In this document: one piece after another, positions 1 to 6,203 of the stretch
Position numbering within the stretch: the first letter of the stretch is position 1
How the letters are laid out: each line of letters begins with the position of its first letter
Source: Gammaproteobacteria bacterium
Lineage (GTDB): Bacteria; Pseudomonadota; Gammaproteobacteria; Arenicellales; Poriferihabitantaceae
DNA length: 7,444 nucleotides
Direction: 5' to 3'
Assembly (NCBI GenBank): GCA_009839585.1
Contig: VXPI01000381.1
Location: 1-7,444 of the forward strand
Position numbers and translations under genes: made by a program
Notes under the pieces: model-generated
The model's database searches: none
What the model saw: the letters and a program-made list of their open reading frames with translations, nothing else
What the model was told of the DNA's origin: nothing

Positions 1-1
1 C

Positions 2-217
2 TTTACTATTGCATCAGGAACCCTGGGTATGGCGATTATTCCGTTTTTCCTGATTTCACTGGTTGGACGAGGCTCCCAGTTTTTTCTGGTAGCCGCACTG
101 GTTCGCTGGGGAGGAGAGAAGCTTGAGCCGACCCTCGATCAGCACATCGAGAAGATAGGGTGGCTGTTGCTTGCGGTTGCAGCGAGTGGCTTTTTGGTAT
201 TGAGATTTTTCGAATGA
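2..217 (+). CDS. VTT/YqaA-like (SNARE-associated/DedA-type) inner-membrane protein, C-terminal part
   Basis: Only the last 71 residues are in the window; the 5' end lies upstream. The fragment opens with FTIASGTLGM and continues through a glycine- and arginine-bearing stretch (VGRGSQFFLVAALVRWGGE), which resembles the C-terminal half of the VTT domain in YqaA/DedA-type proteins, where a PxKVFTI(A/S)SG-like motif precedes the last helices. Two hydrophobic segments are visible, about residues 9-35 and 47-68, so this is an integral membrane protein. Proteins of this kind are often encoded beside pcm and nlpD in gammaproteobacteria, which fits the next gene. Its stop codon overlaps the nlpD start as ATGA, suggesting cotranscription and coupled translation. 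Related VTT proteins are thought to handle lipid or ion transport; the exact role here is unknown. Family assignment is from remembered similarity and is moderately sure. Confidence 0.7.
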   Translation, partial: FTIASGTLGMAIIPFFLISLVGRGSQFFLVAALVRWGGEKLEPTLDQHIEKIGWLLLAVAASGFLVLRFFE

Positions 218-969
218 GGTGGCTTGTTTCAATATTACTGCTGATGTCGTTATTGGCTGGATGCACCAGTTCGAATCTGATTGATGTGCCGGTTACAGAT
301 CAGGCAAAATATCAATATACGCCTAAAATTTATACTGTCCAGAAGGGTGATACGCTGTATGGCATTTCGTGGGCGTTCGGACTGGATTACAAGCAGATAG
401 CGCAGTGGAACGGTATCAACCCACCTTACACCATCCACATTGGCGATCAGATACACCTGTATTCGCAAGAGCGGAACAATACGGCAAATACCAAGCCGGT
501 CGTATTGACAAGCCTGCCCAGACAAATACAGCCAGTCAAAACCAAGGTTGTTGCTGCAGCACCGGCAGGGGAAACTATTGTTACCCCAACTGCACCGGTT
601 TCAGGAAAGTGGTCTTGGCCAGCGCAAGGCAGCCTGGTGGGCAAGTTCTCGCCCAAGGCCGGGAATAAGGGCATACAGATCGCCGGGGCAGAAGGTTCAC
701 CAATCCGCGCTACATCCAGTGGTCAGGTTGTCTATGCGGGGGAAGGCCTGCGTGGTTATGGTAAACTTATCATTATCAAGCACTCACCCGAGTATATCAG
801 TGCCTATGCGCACAACAGGGAAATTTTGGTCAGAGAAGGACAGGCCATTAATTCCGGTCAGCAGATCGCAAGCATGGGCCAAACCGATACCAACAGGCCA
901 ATGCTGCATTTTGAGATCAGAAAAAGTGGCAACCCGGTTGATCCGGTAAAACTATTAAATCAGTTATGA
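214..969 (+). CDS. nlpD: NlpD-like LysM/M23 murein hydrolase activator lipoprotein
   Basis: This is a 251-residue outer-envelope lipoprotein. The start at 214 overlaps the upstream stop (ATGA) and gives a proper lipoprotein signal: MRW, a hydrophobic run, then the lipobox LLAGC with the lipidated Cys at residue 17. An earlier in-frame start at 160 would place 18 extra residues before the signal, so I reject it. Residues 40-83 form a LysM peptidoglycan-binding domain (YTVQKGDTLYGI...IGDQIHLY). A Pro/Thr/Lys-rich linker covers about 84-131, and an M23/LytM domain covers about 132-248. The LytM active site is degenerate: NKGIQ (151-155) stands where HxxxD is expected, and M-L-H (230-232) replaces HxH. 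E. coli NlpD is also catalytically dead and activates the amidase AmiC during cell separation; the same role is inferred here. In many relatives rpoS follows nlpD, but here trpD does. Confidence 0.93.
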   Translation: MRWLVSILLLMSLLAGCTSSNLIDVPVTDQAKYQYTPKIYTVQKGDTLYGISWAFGLDYKQIAQWNGINPPYTIHIGDQIHLYSQERNNTANTKPVVLTSLPRQIQPVKTKVVAAAPAGETIVTPTAPVSGKWSWPAQGSLVGKFSPKAGNKGIQIAGAEGSPIRATSSGQVVYAGEGLRGYGKLIIIKHSPEYISAYAHNREILVREGQAINSGQQIASMGQTDTNRPMLHFEIRKSGNPVDPVKLLNQL

Positions 970-995
970 GTTGACCTCGAAGAGTTGACTTCGAA
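968..995. repeat. Tandem 14-bp direct repeat filling the nlpD-trpD gap
   Basis: GAGTTGACCTCGAA (968-981) is followed immediately by GAGTTGACTTCGAA (982-995), with one mismatch in 14. The first copy begins inside the nlpD stop codon (TGA at 967-969), and the second ends directly before the trpD ATG at 996. The array therefore occupies the whole translation-initiation region of trpD. I see no strong Shine-Dalgarno sequence within it; GAAGAG at 980-985 is the nearest purine-rich run. Each copy holds TTGAC and a TCGAA end. It could be a simple local duplication or part of a regulatory site. Confidence 0.85.
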
Positions 996-2027
996 ATGAT
1001 GGCGATACAGGAAGCGATAAAGCAAGTGGCGGCCGGTAGAGACCTAAGCCGTATCGAGATGCAGGATGTCATGCGTAACATGATGTCGGGAGAGGCGACT
1101 GATGCACAATTCGGCGCGTTCTTGACGGCCATGATGATCAAGGGCGAGACCATGGAAGAAATCACCGGTGCTGCCACTATCATGCGCGAACTTTCCGAAA
1201 AGGTTAGTACGAAGCAGGAAAAAGTCGTGGACTGTGTTGGTACGGGAGGGGATGGTGCAAGACTGTTGAATGTTTCTACTGCAAGTGCAATCGTTGCCTC
1301 GGTTTCTGGACTTGCCATGGCCAAGCACGGCAGTCGTGCAGCCACTGGTAAATCCGGCAGTGCGGACATGCTTGAATCTGCCGGGGTCAATATACGAATC
1401 AATGCCGGACAGGTTGGACAGTGCATTGATGAATGCGGGATCGGCTTTATGTTCGCCCCAACGCATCACACTGCCATGCGATATGGCATTGGTCCCCGAA
1501 AGCAAATCGGAATTAGAACCATATTCAATGTGTTGGGGCCATTGACCAACCCTGCAGGAGCCCGATTTCAGCTGGCAGGCGTATTCAGCCAGCATCTTGT
1601 CCGCCCCATAGCTGAGGCCTATGCTGAACTCGGGTCGAAACATACTCTGGTAGTTTGTTCTGATGACGGACTGGATGAGATTTCGGTAGCAGCGCCAACC
1701 CGAGTTGCTGAATATTCTGGCGGAAGACTCAAGGAATACCAGATTGAACCAGAGCAATTCGGATTTGCACGCTCGTCGATTGATGAGTTGGTGGTTGAGA
1801 ATGCTCTGGACTCGCTGGAAAAGATCCGAAACGTCTTCGATGGCAAGAAGGGATCTGCCTACGATATTGTTGCATTCAATGCGGGCGCAACTATCTATGC
1901 GGGGGATAGAACGGATACTCTCGCAGAAGGCATTGAACTTGCCCGCAGTATTCTCGATAGCGGTAAAGGCAATCAAAAATTCGATCAACTGATCGAATAC
2001 TCCAATTCGTTTGCTGGAAGCGAATAG
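996..2027 (+). CDS. trpD: Anthranilate phosphoribosyltransferase
   Basis: This 343-residue protein has the usual length for stand-alone TrpD. The enzyme joins anthranilate to PRPP, giving phosphoribosyl-anthranilate, the second committed step of tryptophan synthesis, in the cytoplasm. Motifs appear in the family order: a helical N-terminal domain with SGEATDAQFGAFLTAMMIKG (31-50), the PRPP loop GTGGDG (82-87), NVST (92-95), KHGSR (110-114), GKSGSAD (118-124), the anthranilate-site segment RKQIGIRTIFNVLGPLTNP (168-186) and the metal-binding DDGLDE (223-228). These argue for a true TrpD rather than the TrpD2/YbiB paralogue. The usual KHGNR reads KHGSR, so a residue near the anthranilate pocket is changed. 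ATG codons at 996 and 999 are both possible starts. It is 26 bp behind nlpD on the same strand, with no trpG or trpC beside it, so it is detached from the trpGDC cluster common in gammaproteobacteria. Confidence 0.96.
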   Translation: MMAIQEAIKQVAAGRDLSRIEMQDVMRNMMSGEATDAQFGAFLTAMMIKGETMEEITGAATIMRELSEKVSTKQEKVVDCVGTGGDGARLLNVSTASAIVASVSGLAMAKHGSRAATGKSGSADMLESAGVNIRINAGQVGQCIDECGIGFMFAPTHHTAMRYGIGPRKQIGIRTIFNVLGPLTNPAGARFQLAGVFSQHLVRPIAEAYAELGSKHTLVVCSDDGLDEISVAAPTRVAEYSGGRLKEYQIEPEQFGFARSSIDELVVENALDSLEKIRNVFDGKKGSAYDIVAFNAGATIYAGDRTDTLAEGIELARSILDSGKGNQKFDQLIEYSNSFAGSE

Positions 2028-2186
2028 GTTTCCGTGTCTTGATATTCAATGATCACCAATCAATCCAGACTCGTGTTTCTGCCATTTCCCGTTGTTTTCG
2101 TGGCTAAACCGTTCATTTTCCTGTCGTAGCTGAAAACTACCGTCCCATACTCGATTTGAAGTTTTTTTAGTTCCCCTGAACAACCT

Positions 2187-2215
2187 GTTACACCAATAAT
2201 TGCTATCCATATAAA
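2187..2215 (+). promoter_or_regulatory. Sigma70-like promoter before the small-protein/M78-protease cassette
   Basis: GTTACA at 2187-2192 and TATAAA at 2210-2215 are separated by 17 bp, close to the sigma70 consensus TTGACA-17-TATAAT. Transcription would begin near 2222. That leaves no leader for an ATG at 2222 but about 87 nt for the ATG at 2309, and so bears on the start choice of the next gene. This is a sequence-pattern call only. Confidence 0.45.
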
Positions 2216-2308
2216 CTCAACATGACTAGTGTGAAACGGATTTATGAGCGAAGTTGTAGGCACTCTGAACCTATTACTGCACAAAATCCCGGTGTTAAGT
2301 GCCCTCCT

Positions 2309-2587
2309 ATGAGTCACTCTGATGCACAGAAAATTCTCGATTCAGCTGAACGAGTCGGAAATACATTGCAAGCAACGCATGGAGGAGTTGGGTACGTGGC
2401 ACGCAAGACAAGAACAACCAAAGATGGGGAGATCTGGCATGGGTATCCGGAAGCATGGGATAAAATGGATCCCAATCTGAAAAAGCGTTGGCTCAAAGAA
2501 GGTCTAGTTCGGCGCAGGGATATTCGCCATTACAAAAGTCGTGAAAAGGTCCGAGATGCATTCGGGGGACGTTATGTCGGTGGTTGA
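2309..2587 (+). CDS. Small basic protein of unknown family, partner of the M78-protease gene
   Basis: I do not recognise this 92-residue protein. It has about 20 Lys/Arg against 12 Asp/Glu, so it is clearly basic. The N-terminal third (SDAQKILDSAERVGNTLQ) could be a helix. The centre has a Gly- and aromatic-rich part (GEIWHGYPEAWDKM), followed by KKRWLKEGLVRRRDIRHYKS (residues 57-76), a basic helix-like stretch that could bind nucleic acid or a partner. No signal peptide or membrane segment is visible. An in-frame ATG at 2222 would give 121 residues, but the -10-like TATAAA ends only 6 bp before it and the extra residues look low in structure, so 2309 is preferred; neither start has a strong ribosome-binding site. 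The 3' end overlaps the next gene by 14 bp, implying coupled translation. It may be a toxin, an antitoxin or a protease target; none of these is shown. Confidence 0.65.
   Translation: MSHSDAQKILDSAERVGNTLQATHGGVGYVARKTRTTKDGEIWHGYPEAWDKMDPNLKKRWLKEGLVRRRDIRHYKSREKVRDAFGGRYVGG
2564..2569 (+). promoter_or_regulatory. Probable ribosome-binding site deciding the M78-protease start
   Basis: The purine run GGGGGA lies 4 nt before the ATG at 2574, inside the end of the upstream small gene. It supports 2574 over an in-frame GTG at 2541, which has no comparable purine run at a suitable distance. The spacing is a little short. Confidence 0.45.
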
Positions 2588-4106
2588 AGGCCAACTCAAG
2601 GTCTTTGGTGAAAAAGATACCTTTGCATTGGAAGTTCAGCATACTCCTGGACTAGTTCTTGATGCAGAACCTGAAGACTGTAAGGGTTCCTGGGGGAAGT
2701 GGCGTCTTTGGGCTGCAGATATCAATCTATGTGAACTCCGGTTGAAAACAGAGAACGGGCCGATAGAAATTAATGAAGTGCAATGGTTTTTGGCACCATT
2801 TTTTCGTTGGATAGTTGATAATTGGATGCCACTCCTTCATGAAAAACGGTTGCCCCACAGCGATATCAGGTCACGTTCTGCGCGAGGAGCATATCTCTCG
2901 ATGCTTGAGAGTGCAGGCGATGATTTTAACCGGTTTACCCCATGGCAACATTGGGCACAACGGCATTCACTAAGAACTGCATCGGACGGTGGCATTGTGC
3001 CTGACCTGTTTATTCAACGGATTGACGATAACCTGGAATTCTCATGGGGGGACCGGATTCAACCTAGTGCTGAAGATGCAATGTTTGTCATGGAAAATGG
3101 GGTCGCTAGAGCTTCTGTGGATGTTGTAGCGGAAACACTTCTTTCTGCCGTAAATTGGTTTCTGCAAGAGCATCAAAAAAGCTCATCTGAATGGATTGAA
3201 AATCTTCGGCTTCAGTGGGAGCAGACAATTTGCGAGTTCACGATGACTTCCATGTTGTCCTGGTATCTTGATTCAAGTCCTGAACCAGGGCCATTGACGA
3301 GAAAATTCCAGGAAGCCACCGAGAAATTAAACAAGCCGCTGGAATTATTGAAGTCAAATCAATCAACCAATACACCATGGTGGGGAAATCTATCGCCGGA
3401 GGTAGCGATGTTCGGGGACCTGTCCCCTGATATCTCATCGGATGCTGCCGTAACTTTACTGGCTGAATACTTTAATGCACAAACCGACGATGTTGATGAA
3501 AGCCAGTTGTCGAGTCTTGTTTCCGATCAACCCGCCTGGTCAAGAGAATCGCCCTGGCACAACGGATATTCATTAGCACTGGATGTCTTGGATCAAGTCG
3601 ACCCTGCGCCAGATGCGCCAAATACACGGATCGAGAGTATTCTGCATAATCTGGGTATTCAAGTACGTGATGTTAATCTTGGTGAACAAGGTCCTCGCGG
3701 AGTTGCGCTTGCCGGAGGTAATTTGCGACCGACAGTTCTGGTCAATTCGAAGAATGTCCGAAACTCTCCTCGCGGAAAACGGTTTACGTTAGCGCATGAG
3801 CTTTGTCACATTCTCTTTGACCGCGACCATGCACGGCCGTTAGCCCATAGTAGTACGCCTTGGGCATCACAATCAATTGAACAGCGGGCCAACGCTTTTG
3901 CTGCGATGCTATTGATGCCACCGCATCGTGCTCAATTACAGGCTCGAAAGGATCGAAAAGATTTAAAGGAATCTGTGGGTCGGTTAGCCGACAAGTTGAA
4001 GGTTAGTCGTGTTGCTCTGAGACAGCATCTGGCCAATATCCATTTAATCAGCGAAAATGAACGAGAATCCCTGCTGAGTATCCAACCTCAGGGCTTCCAC
4101 CAGTAA
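2574..4106 (+). CDS. Two-part protein: unknown Trp-rich N-terminal region plus C-terminal ImmA/IrrE (M78) metallopeptidase
   Basis: This is a 510-residue protein, counting from the ATG at 2574. The C-terminal part, about residues 330-490, is an ImmA/IrrE-family zinc peptidase. RFTLAHELCHILF contains HExxH (H408, E409, H412), and SIEQRANAFAAMLLMP supplies the downstream Glu (E436) expected as third ligand. The family more often reads HELGH. A short helix-turn-helix-like tail (VGRLADKLKVSRVALRQHL, about 469-487) follows, as is usual in this family. The first ~320 residues match nothing I can name. They are rich in Trp, with conserved-looking segments WGKWRLWAADINLCE (40-54), RWIVDNWMPLLHEKRLP (78-94) and WAQRHSLRTASDGGIVPDLF (127-146). 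Typical ImmA peptidases are much shorter (roughly 150-300 residues) and often sit beside an Xre-type repressor; none is seen here. The gene overlaps the small basic gene by 14 bp. Known family members cleave repressors (ImmR, DdrO), so a regulatory or defence protease is inferred, with the N-terminal region as possible sensor or effector. Confidence 0.85.
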   Translation: MSVVEGQLKVFGEKDTFALEVQHTPGLVLDAEPEDCKGSWGKWRLWAADINLCELRLKTENGPIEINEVQWFLAPFFRWIVDNWMPLLHEKRLPHSDIRSRSARGAYLSMLESAGDDFNRFTPWQHWAQRHSLRTASDGGIVPDLFIQRIDDNLEFSWGDRIQPSAEDAMFVMENGVARASVDVVAETLLSAVNWFLQEHQKSSSEWIENLRLQWEQTICEFTMTSMLSWYLDSSPEPGPLTRKFQEATEKLNKPLELLKSNQSTNTPWWGNLSPEVAMFGDLSPDISSDAAVTLLAEYFNAQTDDVDESQLSSLVSDQPAWSRESPWHNGYSLALDVLDQVDPAPDAPNTRIESILHNLGIQVRDVNLGEQGPRGVALAGGNLRPTVLVNSKNVRNSPRGKRFTLAHELCHILFDRDHARPLAHSSTPWASQSIEQRANAFAAMLLMPPHRAQLQARKDRKDLKESVGRLADKLKVSRVALRQHLANIHLISENERESLLSIQPQGFHQ

Positions 4107-4111
4107 TTGCA

Positions 4112-4128
4112 GTAGGCAATTTGCCTAC
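4112..4128 (+). terminator. Perfect inverted repeat just behind the M78-protease gene, possible terminator
   Basis: GTAGGCAA, one T, then TTGCCTAC: an 8-bp perfect inverted repeat starting 6 nt after the stop codon. As RNA it would form a 7-bp stem with a 3-nt loop. No T-run follows (the next bases are AACCTCACG), so it is not a canonical intrinsic terminator. It may protect the 3' end or bind a protein. Confidence 0.4.
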
Positions 4129-4146
4129 AACCTCACGCCTGAGTGA

Positions 4147-4182
4147 TCGGGTTGTGATCAATCCCGTCCTTCACAAACCCGA
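4147..4182. repeat. Long imperfect stem-loop in the convergent intergenic region
   Basis: TCGGGTTGTGA (4147-4157) pairs with TCACAAACCCGA (4171-4182) over 11 base pairs with a single bulged A, around a 13-nt loop. No T-run follows on either strand. It lies 18 nt after the previous hairpin. It could be part of a structured RNA 3' end or a protein-binding site. Confidence 0.55.
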
Positions 4183-4290
4183 GTGTATACGGGTGATGCT
4201 CCCGGTTCATGGGACAGTTTCGTTTATAACATCCCGATCTGCGCCCATTTGGGACTTCGTTTGTCACTTGCGTGCATCGCCGGCTTTCTG

Positions 4291-4313
4291 CCGGGAAAAG
4301 TCAGCCTTCCCGG
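4291..4313. repeat. Stem-loop with 7-bp GC-rich stem
   Basis: CCGGGAA (4291-4297) and TTCCCGG (4307-4313) are perfect complements around a 9-nt loop. A competing 5-bp stem, CCGGC (4280-4284) with GCCGG (4290-4294), shares bases with it, so two mutually exclusive folds are possible. No T-run flanks it, so I do not call a terminator. Confidence 0.45.
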
Positions 4314-4503
4314 GAACATGAAAACTGTGACAGTGCTTAAGGGGCCTCCCTGTGCTGGTTTATTACCACAGAAGAAGTGCCCGAAAATCGTCATAATAAG
4401 GCTGAGGTTCCCTGTCGAAGTTAACTGTGTGAATCTGAAACACTAGAAACTGCAAGTAACAGGAAATAAGGTGATATCTTTTGAATCTGAGGGGATCTCC
4501 TGG

Positions 4504-5397
4504 TTAGTCCTGCTTCCTCAATTCCGGATTGGACTTCTGAACCAGATATATACCGATCAATACCAGTGCCAGTGATCCGAACAGTTTCCAGCTGGAAGGT
4601 TCATCGAGTAGCCATATTCCCCACAACCCTCCAAGAATCGGTATCAGATAATTTATTTGTGAGAAGGTAGATGCTCCGAGTCGCCTGATCAGCCGAAAGT
4701 ACATGAGGGTTGCAAGCGCAGTTGGCAACAGGCCCAAAGCAAGGGTTGCCGCTATGGAACTGATTGTCGGCTGAATGTGCAGGGGGTTTTCAAAAACAAA
4801 GGCAAGGATCAGGCTGATGCCGCCACCGACTGTCATGGTTCCGGTCGCAAGTGCACGGATTCCAGTGGGATTATGATGGCGGATGTATATCGTGCATAGG
4901 GCATAGCAGATCGCACCGCCCAATACACCGAGTTGCCCGAGGATGTCTTGTTGCAGGTGAGAAAACGTAGCAAAACCAACCAGCAGCAAGAGCCCGAGAA
5001 AGCTGATGGCTACGCCCATTGCCTTGGTACGATTGAGCGGTTCATCAGGAATCAGCCAATGTGCGAGAAACACCACGACCACTGGCATGATGCCCATCAG
5101 GATTGCCGCCAGCGAGCTGCTGATGCGGGTTTCCCCCCAGCTAATCAGTGTATAGGGAAAGCAGTGTCCAAGCAGGGCTACAACCAGATAAACAATCAAG
5201 GACTCGGAATTCAAGGGGAGTTTTTCGCGGGTTGCAGCGAGATATACCCAGAACAAGATTGCCGCAATACAGAGTCTTCCTGCGGTCAGGGTATAGGGCG
5301 GTATGGTTTCAACGCTGATTTTGATGAGTAGAAAGGATGAACTCCAGATCACGGCAAGAAAAAGAAAAAGCCCAAGGTCTATAATATTGTTTCGCAT
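4504..5397 (-). CDS. DMT-superfamily EamA transporter
   Basis: This is a 297-residue inner-membrane protein with about ten hydrophobic segments, arranged as two EamA repeats at about residues 8-140 and 155-286. The first repeat starts with LGLFLFLAVIWSSSFLLIKI and ends around SLAAILMGIMPVVVVFLAHW and the loop IPDEPL. The second contains GGAICYALCTIYIR and the matching motif NYLIPILGGLWGIWLLDEP. This repeat pattern is typical of drug/metabolite transporters of the RhaT/YdcZ/YddG type, which usually export amino acids or metabolites. The substrate cannot be read from the sequence. Length is normal for the family. The ATG at 5397 begins MRNNIIDLGL; an AAGGA lies about 12 nt before it on the minus strand, rather far for a ribosome-binding site. 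It is transcribed away from the amidohydrolase gene, with start codons only 39 bp apart, so the two promoters must lie close to or inside the opposite genes. Confidence 0.9.
   Translation of the reverse strand: MRNNIIDLGLFLFLAVIWSSSFLLIKISVETIPPYTLTAGRLCIAAILFWVYLAATREKLPLNSESLIVYLVVALLGHCFPYTLISWGETRISSSLAAILMGIMPVVVVFLAHWLIPDEPLNRTKAMGVAISFLGLLLLVGFATFSHLQQDILGQLGVLGGAICYALCTIYIRHHNPTGIRALATGTMTVGGGISLILAFVFENPLHIQPTISSIAATLALGLLPTALATLMYFRLIRRLGASTFSQINYLIPILGGLWGIWLLDEPSSWKLFGSLALVLIGIYLVQKSNPELRKQD
5380..5385 (+). promoter_or_regulatory. Perfect -10 hexamer TATAAT, possible promoter for the amidohydrolase gene
   Basis: TATAAT lies about 50 nt before the ATG at 5437 and inside the first codons of the divergent transporter gene. 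No TTGACA-like -35 is found 16-18 bp upstream, where the sequence is A-rich, and there is no extended -10. The call is weak. Confidence 0.25.
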
Positions 5398-5436
5398 GAC
5401 GAGTCTTGATCCTTGATGGTCTGGTCGAATCGATAA

Positions 5437-6198
5437 ATGGAACCTATGATCAAACCTTTACAACCCCCTGTCTACGACATCCATAACGAGAATGGCAAAG
5501 CCCCGCTATTGATCGGTTGTGATCATGCTGATAACCGTATTCCGGAGAGTCTTTCGAATCTGGGGCTGGAACCGGAACATCTTGAAAGTCATATTGCTCT
5601 TGATGTTGGTGCCAAGCAGGTATCAATGCTGTTATCGGAGATGTTCGATGCTCCCTTGATTATGGCAGGTTATTCGCGCCTGGTTATTGACCTGAATCGC
5701 TACCCACACGATCCTTCGTTGATTCTCGATGTATCTGACGGTATTCCGGTTCCCGGAAATATGAACCTTGATGCGGCCTCTCGTCAAGAGCGTATTGATA
5801 CTTTTTTTGATCCCTATCACAGAAAATACGACGAAATGGCCAGAGATATTATGGAGCGCCATGATGCCCCCCTGCTTCTGGCTTTACACAGTTTCTCGCC
5901 GATATACGGTGGGCAGCAACGTCCATGGCATTATGGGGTGATGTGGGATGAGTATCCGGGAAATGTCAGGAAACAGCTCCTTGAAGGCCTGAATAGTCTG
6001 GATGGACTGGTGATTGGAGACAACAAGCCTTATACCGGTCATTCACCTCAGGGCTACGCACATGTTGAACATGGGCACAAGCATAATATGCGGGTGGCAC
6101 TGCTTGAAATTCGTCATGACCTGATCAGTAAACCGATTGATCAAAAGCGTTCGGCAGAGCTGCTTTACAAGGTATTCAAGGACATTATTCCTGCTTGA
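5437..6198 (+). CDS. N-formylglutamate amidohydrolase-family protein
   Basis: This 253-residue cytoplasmic protein carries the motifs of the N-formylglutamate amidohydrolase family: CDHADNRIP (28-36), HIALDVGA (52-59), SRLVIDLNR (80-88), LHSFSP (150-155), GDNKPYTG (194-201) and EIRHDLI (224-230). Their His, Asp and Glu residues would form the metal site and those around SRLVIDLNR bind the acidic substrate. The classical enzyme (HutG in the five-step histidine pathway) splits N-formylglutamate to glutamate and formate. No hut gene is visible here, so the true substrate may be another N-acyl amino acid or similar amide. An alternative ATG at 5446 has GGA about 6 nt upstream and is at least as plausible as 5437. 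The GST-family gene starts 5 nt after the stop, so the pair is probably one operon. Family assignment is firm; substrate is not. Confidence 0.9.
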   Translation: MEPMIKPLQPPVYDIHNENGKAPLLIGCDHADNRIPESLSNLGLEPEHLESHIALDVGAKQVSMLLSEMFDAPLIMAGYSRLVIDLNRYPHDPSLILDVSDGIPVPGNMNLDAASRQERIDTFFDPYHRKYDEMARDIMERHDAPLLLALHSFSPIYGGQQRPWHYGVMWDEYPGNVRKQLLEGLNSLDGLVIGDNKPYTGHSPQGYAHVEHGHKHNMRVALLEIRHDLISKPIDQKRSAELLYKVFKDIIPA

Positions 6199-6203
6199 AT
6201 TCA

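Larger units (their letters stand above)
4107..4503. other. Gene-free 397-bp convergent intergenic region with several stem-loops
   Basis: The M78-protease gene and the EamA transporter end towards each other here. I see no gene supported by family resemblance on either strand, no tRNA, no insertion-sequence remnant and no riboswitch that I can name. The open frame at 4183-4446 begins with GTG, lacks a ribosome-binding site and has a product without recognisable features. The region does contain inverted repeats at 4112-4128, 4147-4182 and 4291-4313, plus an imperfect one near 4352-4373, more than a plain spacer usually shows. Confidence 0.6.

Noticed and set aside
160..213. Upstream in-frame start for nlpD
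   Set aside because: It would put 18 residues ahead of a complete lipoprotein signal peptide; the ATGA overlap at 214 explains the start better.
1044..1988. Long open frame of 314 codons on the minus strand
   Set aside because: It lies wholly antisense to trpD, whose motifs are unmistakable, and its product shows no recognisable features.
2157..2169. Run of seven T (2162-2168) after trpD as an intrinsic terminator
   Set aside because: No GC-rich stem precedes the run.
2541..2573. GTG at 2541 as start of the M78-protease gene
   Set aside because: The ATG at 2574 has a purine run just upstream and a shorter overlap with the small gene; the 11 extra residues look like readthrough of the other frame.
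4183..4446. Open frame of 87 codons in the convergent intergenic region
   Set aside because: GTG start, no ribosome-binding site, no family resemblance, and it crosses several stem-loops. Kept only as part of the gene-free region.
4933..5331. Open frame of 132 codons on the plus strand
   Set aside because: It is antisense to the EamA transporter, whose membrane pattern and repeats are clear.
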